Origin: Gammaproteobacteria bacterium
GTDB taxonomy: Bacteria; Pseudomonadota; Gammaproteobacteria; Pseudomonadales; Azotimanducaceae
Assembly (NCBI GenBank): GCA_009840545.1
Contig: VXNM01000003.1
Location: forward strand, 124,001-188,000
Direction of reading: 5' to 3'
Length of the DNA stretch: 64,000 bases
Shown here: in pieces, positions 53,212 to 63,839 of the stretch
How positions within the stretch are numbered: the first letter of the stretch is position 1
Layout of the letters: every line of letters begins with the position of its first letter
Notes under the pieces: model-generated
The model's input: only the letters and a program-made list of their open reading frames with translations
Told to the model about the DNA's origin: nothing
The model's database searches: none
Made by a program: the position numbers and the translations under genes

Positions 53212-53271
53212 TTTCATTCTCGATTCCGTTGGATCAACGTCTTTGGATCGACAACCAAGTCTTCTACGATT

Positions 53272-54486
53272 CTATGTGCGATACTCCGCGTTGATCTTTA
53301 CGTAGTCGTAAGAAAGATCCGTTGTCCAAATCTCGGTCGCGGCCGAGCCTCTTCCTAGACCAACTTGAACAAAAAACTCGGGTTCGGACATTCTCTCGGC
53401 TGCTCTCTCTTCGACGTAGTCTTCTACAACAAGTCCATTTCGCGCAATCGGAACGTCATCGATATTCAACGACACCTTGGACGGATCGAGATCTTCAATT
53501 CCGGCTCGTCCAATCGCCATGAAAATTCGACCCCAGTTGGGGTCTCCAGCAAAGGCAGCCGTCTTGACCAAAGGTGAGTGTGCAATCGTGTAAGCAACCG
53601 TCAGACATTCCTGTGCCGTTCGTCCTCCTTCAACTCGTACTGTTATGAACTTGCTGGCACCTTCTGCGTCGCGGAGGATCCGCATTGCGAGTTCCCGAAT
53701 CATTGGGGTTAGTCCGTCCAGCAGCTCTTTATATCGACCCGTGCCCACTTGATCGATTCGAGGAGCATGACTCCTGCCAGTGGCAAATATCACAAAGGAA
53801 TCACTGGTCGATGTATCGCCGTCGACAGTAAGCCGGTTGAAGCTGCGCTCTGACAGGTCGAATGCCAACGAATTCGCCACTTCTGGAGTCATGCTGGCAT
53901 CAGTAGCCACATAGGCAAGCAAGGTGGCCATGTCCGGACGCATCATGCCCGATCCTTTCACGATGCCCGTCGCGTTTACGCCTTCTCCTCCCAAGTCAAA
54001 CGAAAGAGACAATCCCTTCGGTGCAGTGTCAGTTGTGAGAATTGCTTCGGCGGCATCATTCCAACCGTCGGACCGGATCGACTCATACGCGCGACGAACT
54101 CCTTCGTTCATCCGATCCATGGGCAGGAACTCACCGATGACTCCCGTGCTAAAAGGCAAGATCTGAGATTCGTCGCAATCCAGCAGTCCTGCAAGTGTCG
54201 AACAGTACGATCGAGCGTCCTCGATGCCTCGGTCTCCCGTTGCGGCATTCGCATTGCCGCTATTGATTACAGCTCCCCGCACATGTCCCATTCTCTGTCG
54301 CGACAAGATGACTGGAGCTGCCTGAAAGGCGTTTTGGGTGAATACCCCTCCAGCGACAGTGCCTTCGTCGAAGACCATGACGACCAGGTCGTCTCGGTCT
54401 ACATATCTGATATTGGCCGTTACTGATCCAATCCTTACACCGTCGATTGGGCGCAACGGCAAGGTTTCAGGAAGGTTGACCGGCAT
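53272..54486 (-). CDS. argJ: bifunctional glutamate N-acetyltransferase / ornithine acetyltransferase
   Basis: Arginine biosynthesis: transfers acetyl from N-acetylornithine to glutamate. The self-processing site KGSGMMRPDMATLLAYVATD contains the nucleophilic Thr in MATLLAY. VVMVFDEGTVAGGVFTQN, INSGNANAATG and GDPNWGRIFMAIGRAG are also typical. 404 residues, usual length. It starts 29 bases after the secA stop and is probably co-transcribed with it. Confidence 0.96.
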   Translation of the reverse strand: MPVNLPETLPLRPIDGVRIGSVTANIRYVDRDDLVVMVFDEGTVAGGVFTQNAFQAAPVILSRQRMGHVRGAVINSGNANAATGDRGIEDARSYCSTLAGLLDCDESQILPFSTGVIGEFLPMDRMNEGVRRAYESIRSDGWNDAAEAILTTDTAPKGLSLSFDLGGEGVNATGIVKGSGMMRPDMATLLAYVATDASMTPEVANSLAFDLSERSFNRLTVDGDTSTSDSFVIFATGRSHAPRIDQVGTGRYKELLDGLTPMIRELAMRILRDAEGASKFITVRVEGGRTAQECLTVAYTIAHSPLVKTAAFAGDPNWGRIFMAIGRAGIEDLDPSKVSLNIDDVPIARNGLVVEDYVEERAAERMSEPEFFVQVGLGRGSAATEIWTTDLSYDYVKINAEYRT

Positions 54487-54515
54487 GGAGCTATAGAGTT
54501 GTGGGTTCTAATTCG

Positions 54516-57257
54516 CTAAGCTGCGCGACCGCAACACTGTTTGTACTTCTTACCGGACCCGCATGGACACGGTGCGTTGCGTCCAACTTTAGGCTGCTCA
54601 CGTTTGAATGTTCTGGCGGCTGGGGGTTCCCGTCCGCCATCGCTCGCGGATCCTTCGTGCTGATACCTCAAGCGCTGTAACGCTTCTTGCTGCCGACGCA
54701 GTTCTTCAGCGCGTCGGTCAAGATTTTGTTGTACTTCAACCCGAGACAGCATTCGTACGGTTTCGTGATTGATGTTGGCGAGCATTTCTTCAAACAAGAA
54801 GAATGATTCTCGCTTGTACTCCTGTTTCGGCTGCTTCTGGGCATAACCGCGTAAGTGAATGCCTTGCCTCAGTTGCTCCATGGCTTGCAAGTGATCTTTC
54901 CACTTTTGATCGAGGATTGAAAGCATTAGCCGCTTTTCAATCGCGTCTGCATCCAACCCAAGACTGGCCCACGATTCTCGTTTGGTTTGGTAGGACGACA
55001 TGAGTTCGTTGAACACTTTGTCTCGAACTGACTCGCCGTCCTTCACAGTTCCGTCTTCCATCCATTGGGCAATAGGCAATTGCATGCCAAAGTCCGAAGC
55101 TAGAACTCTCTCAAAACCTCCAACATCCCATTCTTCGGGAACTGAATTTGGTGGGATGTACAAGGAGGTCACTTCGTCGATCACTTGTGAACGCATTCCC
55201 TCAACGGTTTCGCTCACACTTCCCTGATCAAGGAATTCATTTCGATTCTTGTAAATCATCAGTCTTTGATCATTGGACACATCGTCAAACTCAAGCAAGT
55301 TCTTACGTATATCGAAGTTTCGTCCTTCTACACGTCGTTGAGCCCTTTCGATGGCGTTATTGACCATCTTTGCCTCAATCGCCTCGCCGTGTTGGATGCC
55401 CAATGACTGAATCATGTTGTTCCAACGCTCCGATGCAAACAATCGCATCAGATTGTCTTCCATTGATAGGTAAAAGCGTGATGATCCCGGATCACCTTGA
55501 CGACCGGATCGTCCTCGCAATTGATTGTCGATGCGCCGAGATTCGTGACGTTCCGTACCCACGATATGCAACCCACCAGCATCGATGACTTCCTTGTGCC
55601 GTTTGTCCCAGCTCTCCATGATGGCGGAGACCTTTTCTGGTTCGGGATCGTCGCCAAGAGCCGCTATTTCAGCATTGAAATTGCCACCAAGGACAATGTC
55701 TGTGCCTCGTCCTGCCATATTGGTTGCAATAGTCACATTGCCCGGTCGTCCGGCTTGCGCCACGATTTCAGCCTCGCGTTCGTGCTGCTTTGCATTGAGA
55801 ACACTGTGCTGAATCTTGCGTCTCTTCAGTTCCTTCGACAAACGCTCGGAGGAGTCAATCGAAGTAGTCCCGACGAGGACAGGTTGAGATGCTGCAGTAC
55901 ATTCATTGATATCTTGAACAATGGCGTCGTACTTCTCATCTTCCGTCATGTAGATCAGGTCATTGCGGTCGTCACGAATCATCGGCAAGTGAGTGGGTAT
56001 GACGACCACTTCGAGCTTATAAATCTGTTTGAATTCAAAGGCTTCCGTATCTGCAGTACCAGTCATTCCCGCCAACTTGGAATACAAACGAAAGAAATTT
56101 TGGAATGTGGTTGATGCCATTGTCTGAGACTCTTGGCGAATCGCCACCCCTTCCTTGGCTTCAACCGCCTGGTGAATTCCGTCCGACCACCGACGACCGG
56201 GCATGGCTCGCCCTGTGTGCTCATCAATGATGACGACCTCTCCATTGGTCACCATGTATTCGACATCTCGCTTGTGCAAAAAGTGAGCCTTTAGCGCCAC
56301 GTTGACGTGGTGAAGCAATCCGAGGTTTGATGAGGAATACAAGCTGTCGTCCTCAATCAATAATCCGGCTTTGGCCAGGTGCTGTTCAACGCGTTGATGC
56401 CCACGTTCGGTAAGCTCGACAGAACGATTCTTCTCGTCGATGAAGAAGTCGCCGGTATCCTCTGGAGCCTCGCCTCCAAGAACTGCCGGTAGAGCGTCCT
56501 CCACATATTCCTGCTGCTCGAGACGCGGTGCGATCTTGTTGATTTGCTTGTAAAGTTCGGTGTTTTCTTCGACAGCACCCGAGATAATTAAAGGTGTCCG
56601 CGCTTCATCGATCAAAATGGAGTCAACTTCGTCGACTATGGCGAAATTCAACCCTCTCTGGTATTGAGACTCCCTGCTGATGGACATGTTGTCGCGCAAA
56701 TAGTCAAAACCAAGCTCGTTGTTTGTCCCGTACGTTATGTCAGACTGATACGCAATACGCTTTTCTTCTTGAGCCTGCTGAGACTGAACAACTCCCACGC
56801 TCGCACCTAAAGCTCTATAGATTGGCCCCATCCAATCGGCATCTCGACGAGCCAAATAGTCATTCACCGTGACGATATGCACGCCGTTCCCGCTAAGCGC
56901 ATTCAAGTAGGCAGCCAAGGTTGCAACCAGGGTTTTTCCTTCTCCGGTTCGCATCTCCGCTATCTTGCCCTCGTGAAGCACGATGCCGCCAACTAATTGA
57001 ACATCGAAGTGTCGAGTTTGGTTAGCTCTTTCTCCAGCTTCACGTACGCACGCAAAGACTTCCGGCAGCAACTGATCCAGAGTTTCGCCCTTGTCGTGGC
57101 GATCTCTGAATTCGGCAGTTTTCTTTAGTAGCTGTTCGTCGGTTAGTTGGCTCGTTGATTCCGTATGGCTGTTGATCGTGCGGACCAGACCTTCCATACG
57201 CTTGAGTTCACGAGCGTTTTTGCTTCCAAAGACCGACTTCAGAAAGTTGTCTAACAT
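54516..57257 (-). CDS. secA: preprotein translocase ATPase
   Basis: Motor of Sec-dependent protein export. Walker [34 protein letters not shown], the [19 protein letters not shown] box, [10 protein letters not shown] and [15 protein letters not shown] are all intact. The C-terminal zinc SecB-binding tail reads [19 protein letters not shown]. 913 residues. Divergent from the DUF721 gene and followed by argJ. Confidence 0.98.
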   Translation of the reverse strand: MLDNFLKSVFGSKNARELKRMEGLVRTINSHTESTSQLTDEQLLKKTAEFRDRHDKGETLDQLLPEVFACVREAGERANQTRHFDVQLVGGIVLHEGKIAEMRTGEGKTLVATLAAYLNALSGNGVHIVTVNDYLARRDADWMGPIYRALGASVGVVQSQQAQEEKRIAYQSDITYGTNNELGFDYLRDNMSISRESQYQRGLNFAIVDEVDSILIDEARTPLIISGAVEENTELYKQINKIAPRLEQQEYVEDALPAVLGGEAPEDTGDFFIDEKNRSVELTERGHQRVEQHLAKAGLLIEDDSLYSSSNLGLLHHVNVALKAHFLHKRDVEYMVTNGEVVIIDEHTGRAMPGRRWSDGIHQAVEAKEGVAIRQESQTMASTTFQNFFRLYSKLAGMTGTADTEAFEFKQIYKLEVVVIPTHLPMIRDDRNDLIYMTEDEKYDAIVQDINECTAASQPVLVGTTSIDSSERLSKELKRRKIQHSVLNAKQHEREAEIVAQAGRPGNVTIATNMAGRGTDIVLGGNFNAEIAALGDDPEPEKVSAIMESWDKRHKEVIDAGGLHIVGTERHESRRIDNQLRGRSGRQGDPGSSRFYLSMEDNLMRLFASERWNNMIQSLGIQHGEAIEAKMVNNAIERAQRRVEGRNFDIRKNLLEFDDVSNDQRLMIYKNRNEFLDQGSVSETVEGMRSQVIDEVTSLYIPPNSVPEEWDVGGFERVLASDFGMQLPIAQWMEDGTVKDGESVRDKVFNELMSSYQTKRESWASLGLDADAIEKRLMLSILDQKWKDHLQAMEQLRQGIHLRGYAQKQPKQEYKRESFFLFEEMLANINHETVRMLSRVEVQQNLDRRAEELRRQQEALQRLRYQHEGSASDGGREPPAARTFKREQPKVGRNAPCPCGSGKKYKQCCGRAA

Positions 57258-57355
57258 ATAATCGATGGGCTTTTCGCGCCATCCATTTTACCTGTCGTCC
57301 TAGTCCATATAGGTACGGTTTAAGCGAATTGCAAGTAGACTAGACGGGGAAATTT

Positions 57356-57688
57356 GTGTCCATGTATCGGCTAAAAGACGTGCTAACTCCTAGCACAGGG
57401 CGTCGAAATCGCTTGACCCGTCTTTTGGATCGCGTTGCCGACGAACAAAACATGCTTGAGATCGTGCGTTCTCAGTTACCACCTCGCGAAGCGGCACACT
57501 GTATTGGAGCTTCAGTCAAAGGCACCACTCTGGTTATTTTGGCCGACTCGGCTTCCTGGGCGAGTCGCCTGCGCTTCCACACCAACAACTTGGTAGAAGG
57601 ACTCCATCATGTGGAGCAGTTCGCCAAAGTTGAAAAGGCAATAGTCCAGACCAACGCAACCGCTGCACGCTCCTTAGGGCCGATTTAA
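57356..57688 (+). CDS. DUF721/DciA-like protein
   Basis: 110 residues. The core AAHCIGASVKGTTLVILADSASWASRLRFHTNNLV matches the C-terminal DUF721 pattern (hydrophobic strand, S-x-x-W-A-x-x-L-x-x). DciA-type proteins help load the replicative helicase where DnaC is absent. Position divergent from secA is where gammaproteobacteria often carry DUF721. Start GTG 57356 with GGGGA five bases upstream; ATG 57362 is possible. Confidence 0.75.
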   Translation: MSMYRLKDVLTPSTGRRNRLTRLLDRVADEQNMLEIVRSQLPPREAAHCIGASVKGTTLVILADSASWASRLRFHTNNLVEGLHHVEQFAKVEKAIVQTNATAARSLGPI

Positions 57689-57876
57689 GGGAAAATACAC
57701 CTTCGCTTGATTCCGTAGCGACTCTCTTAAGGTCCATGGCTCTGCTATTGATCTTAACTTGGCACGGCTTACGTCCCTCCAACCTTTCTAGAGATTTTCA
57801 ACAATTTCACATGTGTGAGTAAAGTACTATTTCCGTCAAACCCTCCTCTTTGCTTGAGCTAAGGTAAGCCACACCC

Positions 57877-58080
57877 ATGGAATCAGACGACATTTGCAAA
57901 ACCATCGAAAAACAGAATAAAGCCACGAGGTCACTAATTGTCTGGATCGTTGCTTTGTTTGTTGTGGGCGGGGCAGTCTATAACTTTATACAGTTACAAA
58001 GATTCAACGAGTGCATGGACCTCGCGCGAAGCGCTATACACGAAACATATTGTGCGTCTCGCTATCCAACGATGTTTTGA
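57877..58080 (+). CDS. small single-span membrane protein
   Basis: 67 residues. A polar N-terminus (MESDDICKTIEKQNKATRS) precedes one membrane helix (LIVWIVALFVVGGAVYNFI) and a short periplasmic tail with two Cys (ECMDLAR, YCASRY). Ribosome-binding AAGGTAAG precedes the ATG. Function unknown. Confidence 0.5.
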   Translation: MESDDICKTIEKQNKATRSLIVWIVALFVVGGAVYNFIQLQRFNECMDLARSAIHETYCASRYPTMF

Positions 58081-58207
58081 AACCACACCGAGCCAGCTTT
58101 TGCGCCTCCAATCACGTGCTTTTGGACCTAGGTAGCTATTCGGATGTCAACGTGGGTCGATCGACCTACGAATCGAAGACTTTTACGTTCCAGCGCAGGG
58201 GACTCCC

Positions 58208-59164
58208 TTATGCGCCGGCAGCAATTGCCATCTCAGCTGGAAATGTCGAAATCTCACTGTAGAAATCTTGGTATCCCGCTGGCAACTCGGCAGAGTTTTC
58301 AAAAGTAACGTACTCCCACGCATGGGGAGTTTCAAGAAGCGATCTGACTAGCTGATAGTTTGTGCGATGCCCCGACCGGTGGCCAACAAACGTCCCAATG
58401 ACGTTGTGTCCCAGCAAGAACAAGTCTCCAATCGCATCAAGCATTTTGTGCTTTACAAACTCGTCCTTTAACCGAAGCCCCTCCTCGTTCAAGACTGAGT
58501 TTTCGCCTATGACTAGCGTGTTGTCCAAACTTCCTCCTCGCGCCAGGTTCATCGACTTCAGTCTCTCGTAGTCCGCGAGAAATCCAAACGTGCGAGCTCG
58601 ACTTACATTCTTTATGAATGCCGTCTGCGAGAAATTCACCGCCGAATAATCTGCATGATCGTGGAACACAGGATGGTCGTATTCGATACGAAATCTCACG
58701 CAGAAATCTTCGCTAGGCAGCAGTCCCGCATGGGCCTCGCCGCCAATGTCTTGAATCCCAACCTCATGATTGATCTTAATAAATTGCTTGGCGACAGGCT
58801 GTTCGACCAAACCGGCTGATTGAATGAGAAACACGAACGGAGCCGCGGACCCATCCATGATGGGAATTTCTGGACCGTCTACTTCAACAAGGGCATTGTC
58901 GACTCCAAGACCCGAAAATGCCGCCATGAGATGCTCGATCGTAGAAATCGTGACATCCTCATGACCGATGGTCATCGAGAGTGTGGTGTCCACAACGGAC
59001 TCCACCGATGCTGAAATCTCCAGTACGGAATCTAAATCCTTTCGTACAAAGGAAATTCCCGTACTTGGAGGAGCAGGGCGAATTGCAATATGGGATTTTC
59101 GACCAGTGTGCAAACCAATACCACTAGCGCGGATTTCATTTCTCAAAGTCTTTTGAGTGATCAA
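58208..59164 (-). CDS. lpxC: UDP-3-O-acyl-N-acetylglucosamine deacetylase
   Basis: Committed zinc-dependent step of lipid A synthesis, confirming a Gram-negative outer membrane. RNEIRASGIGLHTGRK, VTISTIEHLMAAFSGLGVDNA (zinc His), DGSAAPFVFLI, then FVKHKMLDAIGDLFLLGH (second zinc His and Asp) and GHRSGHRTN. 318 residues. Last gene of the division cluster, 31 bases after ftsZ. Confidence 0.97.
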   Translation of the reverse strand: MITQKTLRNEIRASGIGLHTGRKSHIAIRPAPPSTGISFVRKDLDSVLEISASVESVVDTTLSMTIGHEDVTISTIEHLMAAFSGLGVDNALVEVDGPEIPIMDGSAAPFVFLIQSAGLVEQPVAKQFIKINHEVGIQDIGGEAHAGLLPSEDFCVRFRIEYDHPVFHDHADYSAVNFSQTAFIKNVSRARTFGFLADYERLKSMNLARGGSLDNTLVIGENSVLNEEGLRLKDEFVKHKMLDAIGDLFLLGHNVIGTFVGHRSGHRTNYQLVRSLLETPHAWEYVTFENSAELPAGYQDFYSEISTFPAEMAIAAGA

Positions 59165-59195
59165 TGTTCACGAACTCCTGTGTGTTATTGCGCCA

Positions 59196-60434
59196 CTAGT
59201 CCGCTTGATCGCGAAACAGTGCAGGAATATCGCTAGCACTAATCCTTCGACCCATACCGCGTTCCTTACCTCGCTCTCGCAAACCGGCTACTCTTGAGTC
59301 TTCCTCGCTCTCTTCTCGGCTTCCTCCCTCACGACCAGAAAATCTCTCGTTGGCCGGGGCAGCCTGTTCAACCGTTCGTAGGTGCCTACGGGGCATTGGA
59401 GAAATTGAATCCTCGCGAATGCCAAAGGTATCGTCTACGCCGGTCACCAGAACCGTAACTTCAATTACGTCGTCCATTTCCGGATCTTCAACTAGTCCTG
59501 GCCAGACTCGTCCACTGGCATGCATCATTTCGCTGAAAACTCTAGAAATAGTGTTGTATTCATCGAGCGTGAGCTTGCCGGTCTTGATGTTGAACAACGC
59601 ATTGCGTGATCCTTTCAAGTCCACGTCGTCAAGCAGGGGACTCTTGATCGCCTGCAGAGTTGCCTCTTCTGCCCTGTTCTGCCCGTTAGCCGAACCCGTG
59701 CCTATTAGAGTGACTCCGTTGCCGTTTGAAGACAGCACGCTCTTCACGTCAGCGAAGTCTAAGTTCATGACTCCCTGCACGTTAACGATATCCGCAATTC
59801 CTCGAACCGTTTCGGCGGTATATGCGTTGATGTGGTTGAACGCATCCGAAAAGAAGACCTCTCCGCCCAATATGTTCGTGAGCTTGTCGTTTGGAATCGT
59901 GATAAGCGCATCAACACAACTATGCAACTTACGGATTCCGGCTTGAGCAACATTAGTCCTCGTCTCCTGCTCGTTGCTAAATGGTCGCGTCACGACACCT
60001 ACAGTCAGAATTCCCATGTCCTTGGCAATTTCAGCAATTACCGGCGACGCCCCTGTTCCAGTTCCGCCACCCATACATGCAATGAGAAACACCATGTCTG
60101 CACCACGAAGGCGATCTTCAAGATCACCAACGCTTTCCTGCGCCGCAGCGCATCCTACATCCGGATCCATTCCAGCTCCGAGCCCGCGCGTCTTCATCGC
60201 GCCGAGTTGAACCTTTTCGACGGTGTCCGGCAGCGTGTTGAGATCCTGAGTGTCGGTATTGGCGGCGATAAGCTCCACCCCCGCCAACCCTTGGTTTGCG
60301 ATGTAGTTGATGACGTTGCCACCACCTCCGCCAACGCCAATTACTTTGATCTTTGCGCCATTTGCCCCAGGGGCATCCGTGTCGGGCGCGATCTTGTAAG
60401 CAAAAGGTTGCTTCTCCTCTGAGCTTCCATCCAT
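59196..60434 (-). CDS. ftsZ: cell division GTPase
   Basis: Tubulin-like ring former. IKVIGVGGGGGNVINYI, AANTDTQDL, the tubulin signature MGGGTGTGASPVIAEIA and TRPFSNEQETR are intact. The C-terminal peptide DIPALFRDQAD is the FtsA/ZipA-binding tail. The open frame extends to 60623, but the first about 63 residues overlap ftsA and are not FtsZ-like; ATG 60434 gives the normal N-terminus (412 residues), 13 bases after the ftsA stop. Confidence 0.96.
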   Translation of the reverse strand: MDGSSEEKQPFAYKIAPDTDAPGANGAKIKVIGVGGGGGNVINYIANQGLAGVELIAANTDTQDLNTLPDTVEKVQLGAMKTRGLGAGMDPDVGCAAAQESVGDLEDRLRGADMVFLIACMGGGTGTGASPVIAEIAKDMGILTVGVVTRPFSNEQETRTNVAQAGIRKLHSCVDALITIPNDKLTNILGGEVFFSDAFNHINAYTAETVRGIADIVNVQGVMNLDFADVKSVLSSNGNGVTLIGTGSANGQNRAEEATLQAIKSPLLDDVDLKGSRNALFNIKTGKLTLDEYNTISRVFSEMMHASGRVWPGLVEDPEMDDVIEVTVLVTGVDDTFGIREDSISPMPRRHLRTVEQAAPANERFSGREGGSREESEEDSRVAGLRERGKERGMGRRISASDIPALFRDQAD

Positions 60435-60447
60435 GATTACATCCTTG

Positions 60448-61701
60448 TCAAATACTGTCGTAAGTCTTGCGCATCCATGCTCCAACAGTGTGCACGGCCT
60501 TTTGCATCGCGTTACGTTTTTGGTGGTTTTGGGACCGGCCTTCTTGCATCCGCCTACTTGCGTAGGACAACAGCCCACTACATGTGGCATAGGCCGGGTT
60601 TTGAAGAATGCCATCAAGACCATTGAGATCTCTTGGGCGTCCTAGGGATACTGGAAGATGAAAGACCTCTTCTGCGAGCTCAGTAACACCTTCCATGTTC
60701 GCAGCGCCTCCTGTTAGAACCACGCCTGAACCAAGTTTTGTCGTAGAAATACCTGCCTTGTCGAGAGCTTCTCTAACGATGCCGATTAGCTCTCTGTAAC
60801 GAGACTCCACTACAGCAGCAAGAGTCTGGCGAGATAGATTCGAGTCGGGACGGTCGGCAACACCAGGCACTCGTATCGATTCTTTCTCGTGAGTCAAGTC
60901 CTGCAACGCACATGCATAGCGAATCTTCAACTCTTCGGCATGTTGTGCTGGTGTACGCAATGTCATTGCGATGTCCTTGGTGACCGAGTCGCCGGCCATC
61001 GAGACCACTTCGGTATGCCTGATAGCACCATCCGTATACACCGCAATGTCAGTTGTTCCCCCGCCAATGTCCAACAAGCAAACACCAAGCTCTCGTTCGT
61101 CGTCAGCGAGTACCGCTGAAGCGGAAGCTATAGGTTCGACGACAATGTCGTCGATTCCAATTCCACACAGACTGACGCACTTTGTAACGTTGCGCACTGC
61201 ATTTTTGGCACAGGTCACCACGTGCACATTCGCATCCATCCTTGTCCCGGACATGCCCCGGGGCTCACGAATGCCACCTTGCCAGTCAATGACATATTCC
61301 TGTGGAATTACGTCCATGACCTTTTCTTCATTACTCAGGGGTACAGCTTGAGCCGACTCCAACGCCAACTCGAGCTCTTCCGTTCCCACTTCTCCAGTTC
61401 GAATTGCAACATTACCCTGAGAGTTAACTCCTTTTACGTGCTCTCCGCCGATGGACACATATGCGGAAGAAACACTCTGGCCAGCCATCGCCTGCGCTTG
61501 ATTCAATGCCGACTTGATCGCTTCAACCGTCGCATCGATATTGACGATCATCCCTTGGCGAACACCAGTGGACATGTGTGTTCCGATTCCAGTCACTTCA
61601 ACAGTTCCTGCGCCATTGCGTTTGCCAATACACACTGCAACCTTGGTGGTTCCAATGTCCAATCCAACTAACACCGAGGAGTTATTGCTCACTTTCGTCA
61701 C
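60448..61701 (-). CDS. ftsA: cell division protein FtsA
   Basis: Actin-like membrane tether of FtsZ. LVGLDIGTTKVAVCIG (phosphate 1), GVRQGMIVNIDATVEAI (1C domain), LLDIGGGTTDIAVYTDG (phosphate 2) and GSGVVLTGGAANMEG (adenosine motif). The C-terminal amphipathic membrane helix follows (KAVHTVGAWMRKTY). 417 residues. Overlaps the ftsQ stop by four bases. Confidence 0.97.
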   Translation of the reverse strand: MTKVSNNSSVLVGLDIGTTKVAVCIGKRNGAGTVEVTGIGTHMSTGVRQGMIVNIDATVEAIKSALNQAQAMAGQSVSSAYVSIGGEHVKGVNSQGNVAIRTGEVGTEELELALESAQAVPLSNEEKVMDVIPQEYVIDWQGGIREPRGMSGTRMDANVHVVTCAKNAVRNVTKCVSLCGIGIDDIVVEPIASASAVLADDERELGVCLLDIGGGTTDIAVYTDGAIRHTEVVSMAGDSVTKDIAMTLRTPAQHAEELKIRYACALQDLTHEKESIRVPGVADRPDSNLSRQTLAAVVESRYRELIGIVREALDKAGISTTKLGSGVVLTGGAANMEGVTELAEEVFHLPVSLGRPRDLNGLDGILQNPAYATCSGLLSYASRRMQEGRSQNHQKRNAMQKAVHTVGAWMRKTYDSI

Positions 61702-62414
61702 TCATGAGTAATGACTAGGGGACCAGACGCAATTTCGTCGTCATTGCTAAACGACGAATCGTCGTCCTCATCCATAACAACTACAGCGACACCTTGGTCG
61801 TATCGCGCATCAGCGACCAAACGAGACAGGTCCGTCTGACCTTCAAGTTCGCTGTACACAGATAAGAATCGCTCCATTCTCTCTTCGAGATCACGGGTCC
61901 CTAACAAGACGCTCGTGCCAGATTCTAATACGATTTTCAATCCTTCGCTTGTTCGAAGCGCATTTTCTAACATATCGCCATGTTCGAGGACTCGATCTCC
62001 AATGTTTTTTAGAGTCGAATCATTGACTGTTGGAGGAGTAACGGCAGCTGCCACAGCGTCCTTGAAATCGGGATTCGCCTCGACCTCAGCTGATTGCCTG
62101 GTCGAGTTTCCAGTTGATTGGCTCACGATGTCGATGTGCAATCGATTGGTTAGAGTCCGCCACACTTCCGCATCGTCAATCCAGCCGATTGATTCGATTT
62201 TTGACTCGACATCCGAGGACGCTAGTTCAACTTCTGAATCTTCAATCAAGGATTTAACCCGGGACCTTAGGATCGTTTCCTGTTCCCCTGTCACATCGCC
62301 GTGCACCACGATCACAGGTTCTGTACCACTCAGTTTCGTCCACGCTAGCGTGATACCAAGAGGTACGGCGATACCAATTAACAAGCCAGCCAGGAATCGA
62401 CCTATAGCGGACAT
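61698..62414 (-). CDS. ftsQ: cell division protein FtsQ (divergent)
   Basis: 238 residues with one N-terminal membrane segment (FLAGLLIGIAVPLGITLAW) and a periplasmic part. ESIGWIDDAEVWRTLTNRLHIDIV corresponds to the POTRA end of FtsQ, and ADARYDQGVAVVV to the C-terminal beta domain. Sequence similarity is weak, so position between murC and ftsA carries much of the call. The C-terminus ends in an acidic, probably disordered tail. Confidence 0.82.
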   Translation of the reverse strand: MSAIGRFLAGLLIGIAVPLGITLAWTKLSGTEPVIVVHGDVTGEQETILRSRVKSLIEDSEVELASSDVESKIESIGWIDDAEVWRTLTNRLHIDIVSQSTGNSTRQSAEVEANPDFKDAVAAAVTPPTVNDSTLKNIGDRVLEHGDMLENALRTSEGLKIVLESGTSVLLGTRDLEERMERFLSVYSELEGQTDLSRLVADARYDQGVAVVVMDEDDDSSFSNDDEIASGPLVITHE

Positions 62415-63832
62415 TGCCCGACCTCCTTGAACGCCATCGAGACTCGATCAATATTTCCTGCTCCTTGGATGGCTAGAACATCGTCCTTCTCAACCAAGCG
62501 GCTAACTAGACTCGTAGCCTCTTGAGCGTTACTTGCAAATGCCACCGGAACTCTTGCCGTTGCCTCAATCTCTCGAGCCAAGTCCGCTCCGTGCGCACCC
62601 GGTATGGGTGTTTCGCTCGCCGCATAGGTCTCTACCAGAACCAAAGAATCCACGTTCACCAGCACGGTTACGAATTCATGCAGAAGGTCCCGAGTCCTGG
62701 TGTAACGGTGCGGCTGATACACCATTACCAAACGGCGATTGGGGTAGATTTCGCGGACCGTCGAAATAACGTGCTGAACTTCAGTGGGGTGGTGCCCGTA
62801 GTCGTCAATTAGAGTGACCTGACATCCGTTTACGTCCGCGGCACGAACTTCAAACCGTCGGTCAATTCCATGAAAGTCCTTTAGTCCTTGAACGATGTGT
62901 TCATCTTCGATGCCTTCATCCGATGCGATTGCGATTGCACCCAGGACGTTTCGGACGTTTTCCTCTCCTGGCAATCGAATCTCAATGTCCAAAGAACTGA
63001 GTCCCTTCGGTCGATGCACACGAAATTTACAGGTCGGTCCATCATGCGACACGTTTTCTGCGCGGTAGTCGGCTTCTTTCGAAAGTCCGTAGGTCAAGAT
63101 CGGCCGGGCTAAATCTCTAATAATTGATCGAATCCCCTGATCATCAATACACAGAACGACCAGACCGTAGAACGGCAATCGGTGCACAAATTCCTTGAAT
63201 GCTTCAAGAAGCTTGGTGAAGTCTTGGGCATACGTTCCCAAGTGATCGCGATCAATGTTGGTTATCACGGCTACCAGGGGATTGAGGTACAGAAACGATG
63301 CGTCGCTCTCGTCGGCTTCCGCGACGAAGTAGCGACTCAATCCCATTCGCGCATGAGTTCCTTCGCTCTTTAACAATCCTCCGATCACATAAGTTGGATC
63401 CAATTGTGCGACCTGAAATATGCTTGCTATGAGACTGGTAGCTGTTGTCTTTCCATGTGTGCCAGCAACGGCAATTCCATATCGATGGCGCATGAGTTCG
63501 CCCAACATCTCTGCTCTGGAGACGACCGGAATCCGCCGACGATGCGCTTCGACGACCTCCACGTTGTCATCACTAATCGCGCTTGACACGACAAGAACAT
63601 CAGAGTCGCTGACGTGGCTAGCTTGGTGACCGATTTGGACTCTCACTCCCAATCTGGAAAGGCGGTTCGTTACGTTCGAACTCTCCAAGTCGGAGCCAGT
63701 GACCAAATAGCCCTGGTGTGACAAGACCTCGGCGATTCCGCACATACCTGCACCACCGACGCCGACGAAGTGGATGGTCTTGACTCGCCGCATGGGAGGC
63801 ATGTCCGTGACACTGAAAGAAACTTCGGTCAC
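62402..63832 (-). CDS. murC: UDP-N-acetylmuramate-L-alanine ligase
   Basis: Adds L-Ala to UDP-MurNAc in peptidoglycan synthesis. RVKTIHFVGVGGAGMCGIAEVL (UDP binding), AVAGTHGKTTATSLIASIF (P-loop), VAEADESDASFLYLNP, VITNIDRDHLGTY, DDYGHHPTEVQ and VYQPHRYTRTRDLL are all present. 476 residues from a GTG at 63832; an in-frame ATG at 63802 is possible. It overlaps ftsQ by 13 bases. It directly follows ftsW, with no murG between. Confidence 0.97.
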   Translation of the reverse strand: MTEVSFSVTDMPPMRRVKTIHFVGVGGAGMCGIAEVLSHQGYLVTGSDLESSNVTNRLSRLGVRVQIGHQASHVSDSDVLVVSSAISDDNVEVVEAHRRRIPVVSRAEMLGELMRHRYGIAVAGTHGKTTATSLIASIFQVAQLDPTYVIGGLLKSEGTHARMGLSRYFVAEADESDASFLYLNPLVAVITNIDRDHLGTYAQDFTKLLEAFKEFVHRLPFYGLVVLCIDDQGIRSIIRDLARPILTYGLSKEADYRAENVSHDGPTCKFRVHRPKGLSSLDIEIRLPGEENVRNVLGAIAIASDEGIEDEHIVQGLKDFHGIDRRFEVRAADVNGCQVTLIDDYGHHPTEVQHVISTVREIYPNRRLVMVYQPHRYTRTRDLLHEFVTVLVNVDSLVLVETYAASETPIPGAHGADLAREIEATARVPVAFASNAQEATSLVSRLVEKDDVLAIQGAGNIDRVSMAFKEVGQCPL

Positions 63833-63839
63833 CGCAACC

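Noticed and set aside
59196-60623. Long FtsZ frame beginning at 60623
   Set aside because: The extra 63 residues are read from the ftsA 3' end in another frame; ATG 60434 gives the standard FtsZ N-terminus.
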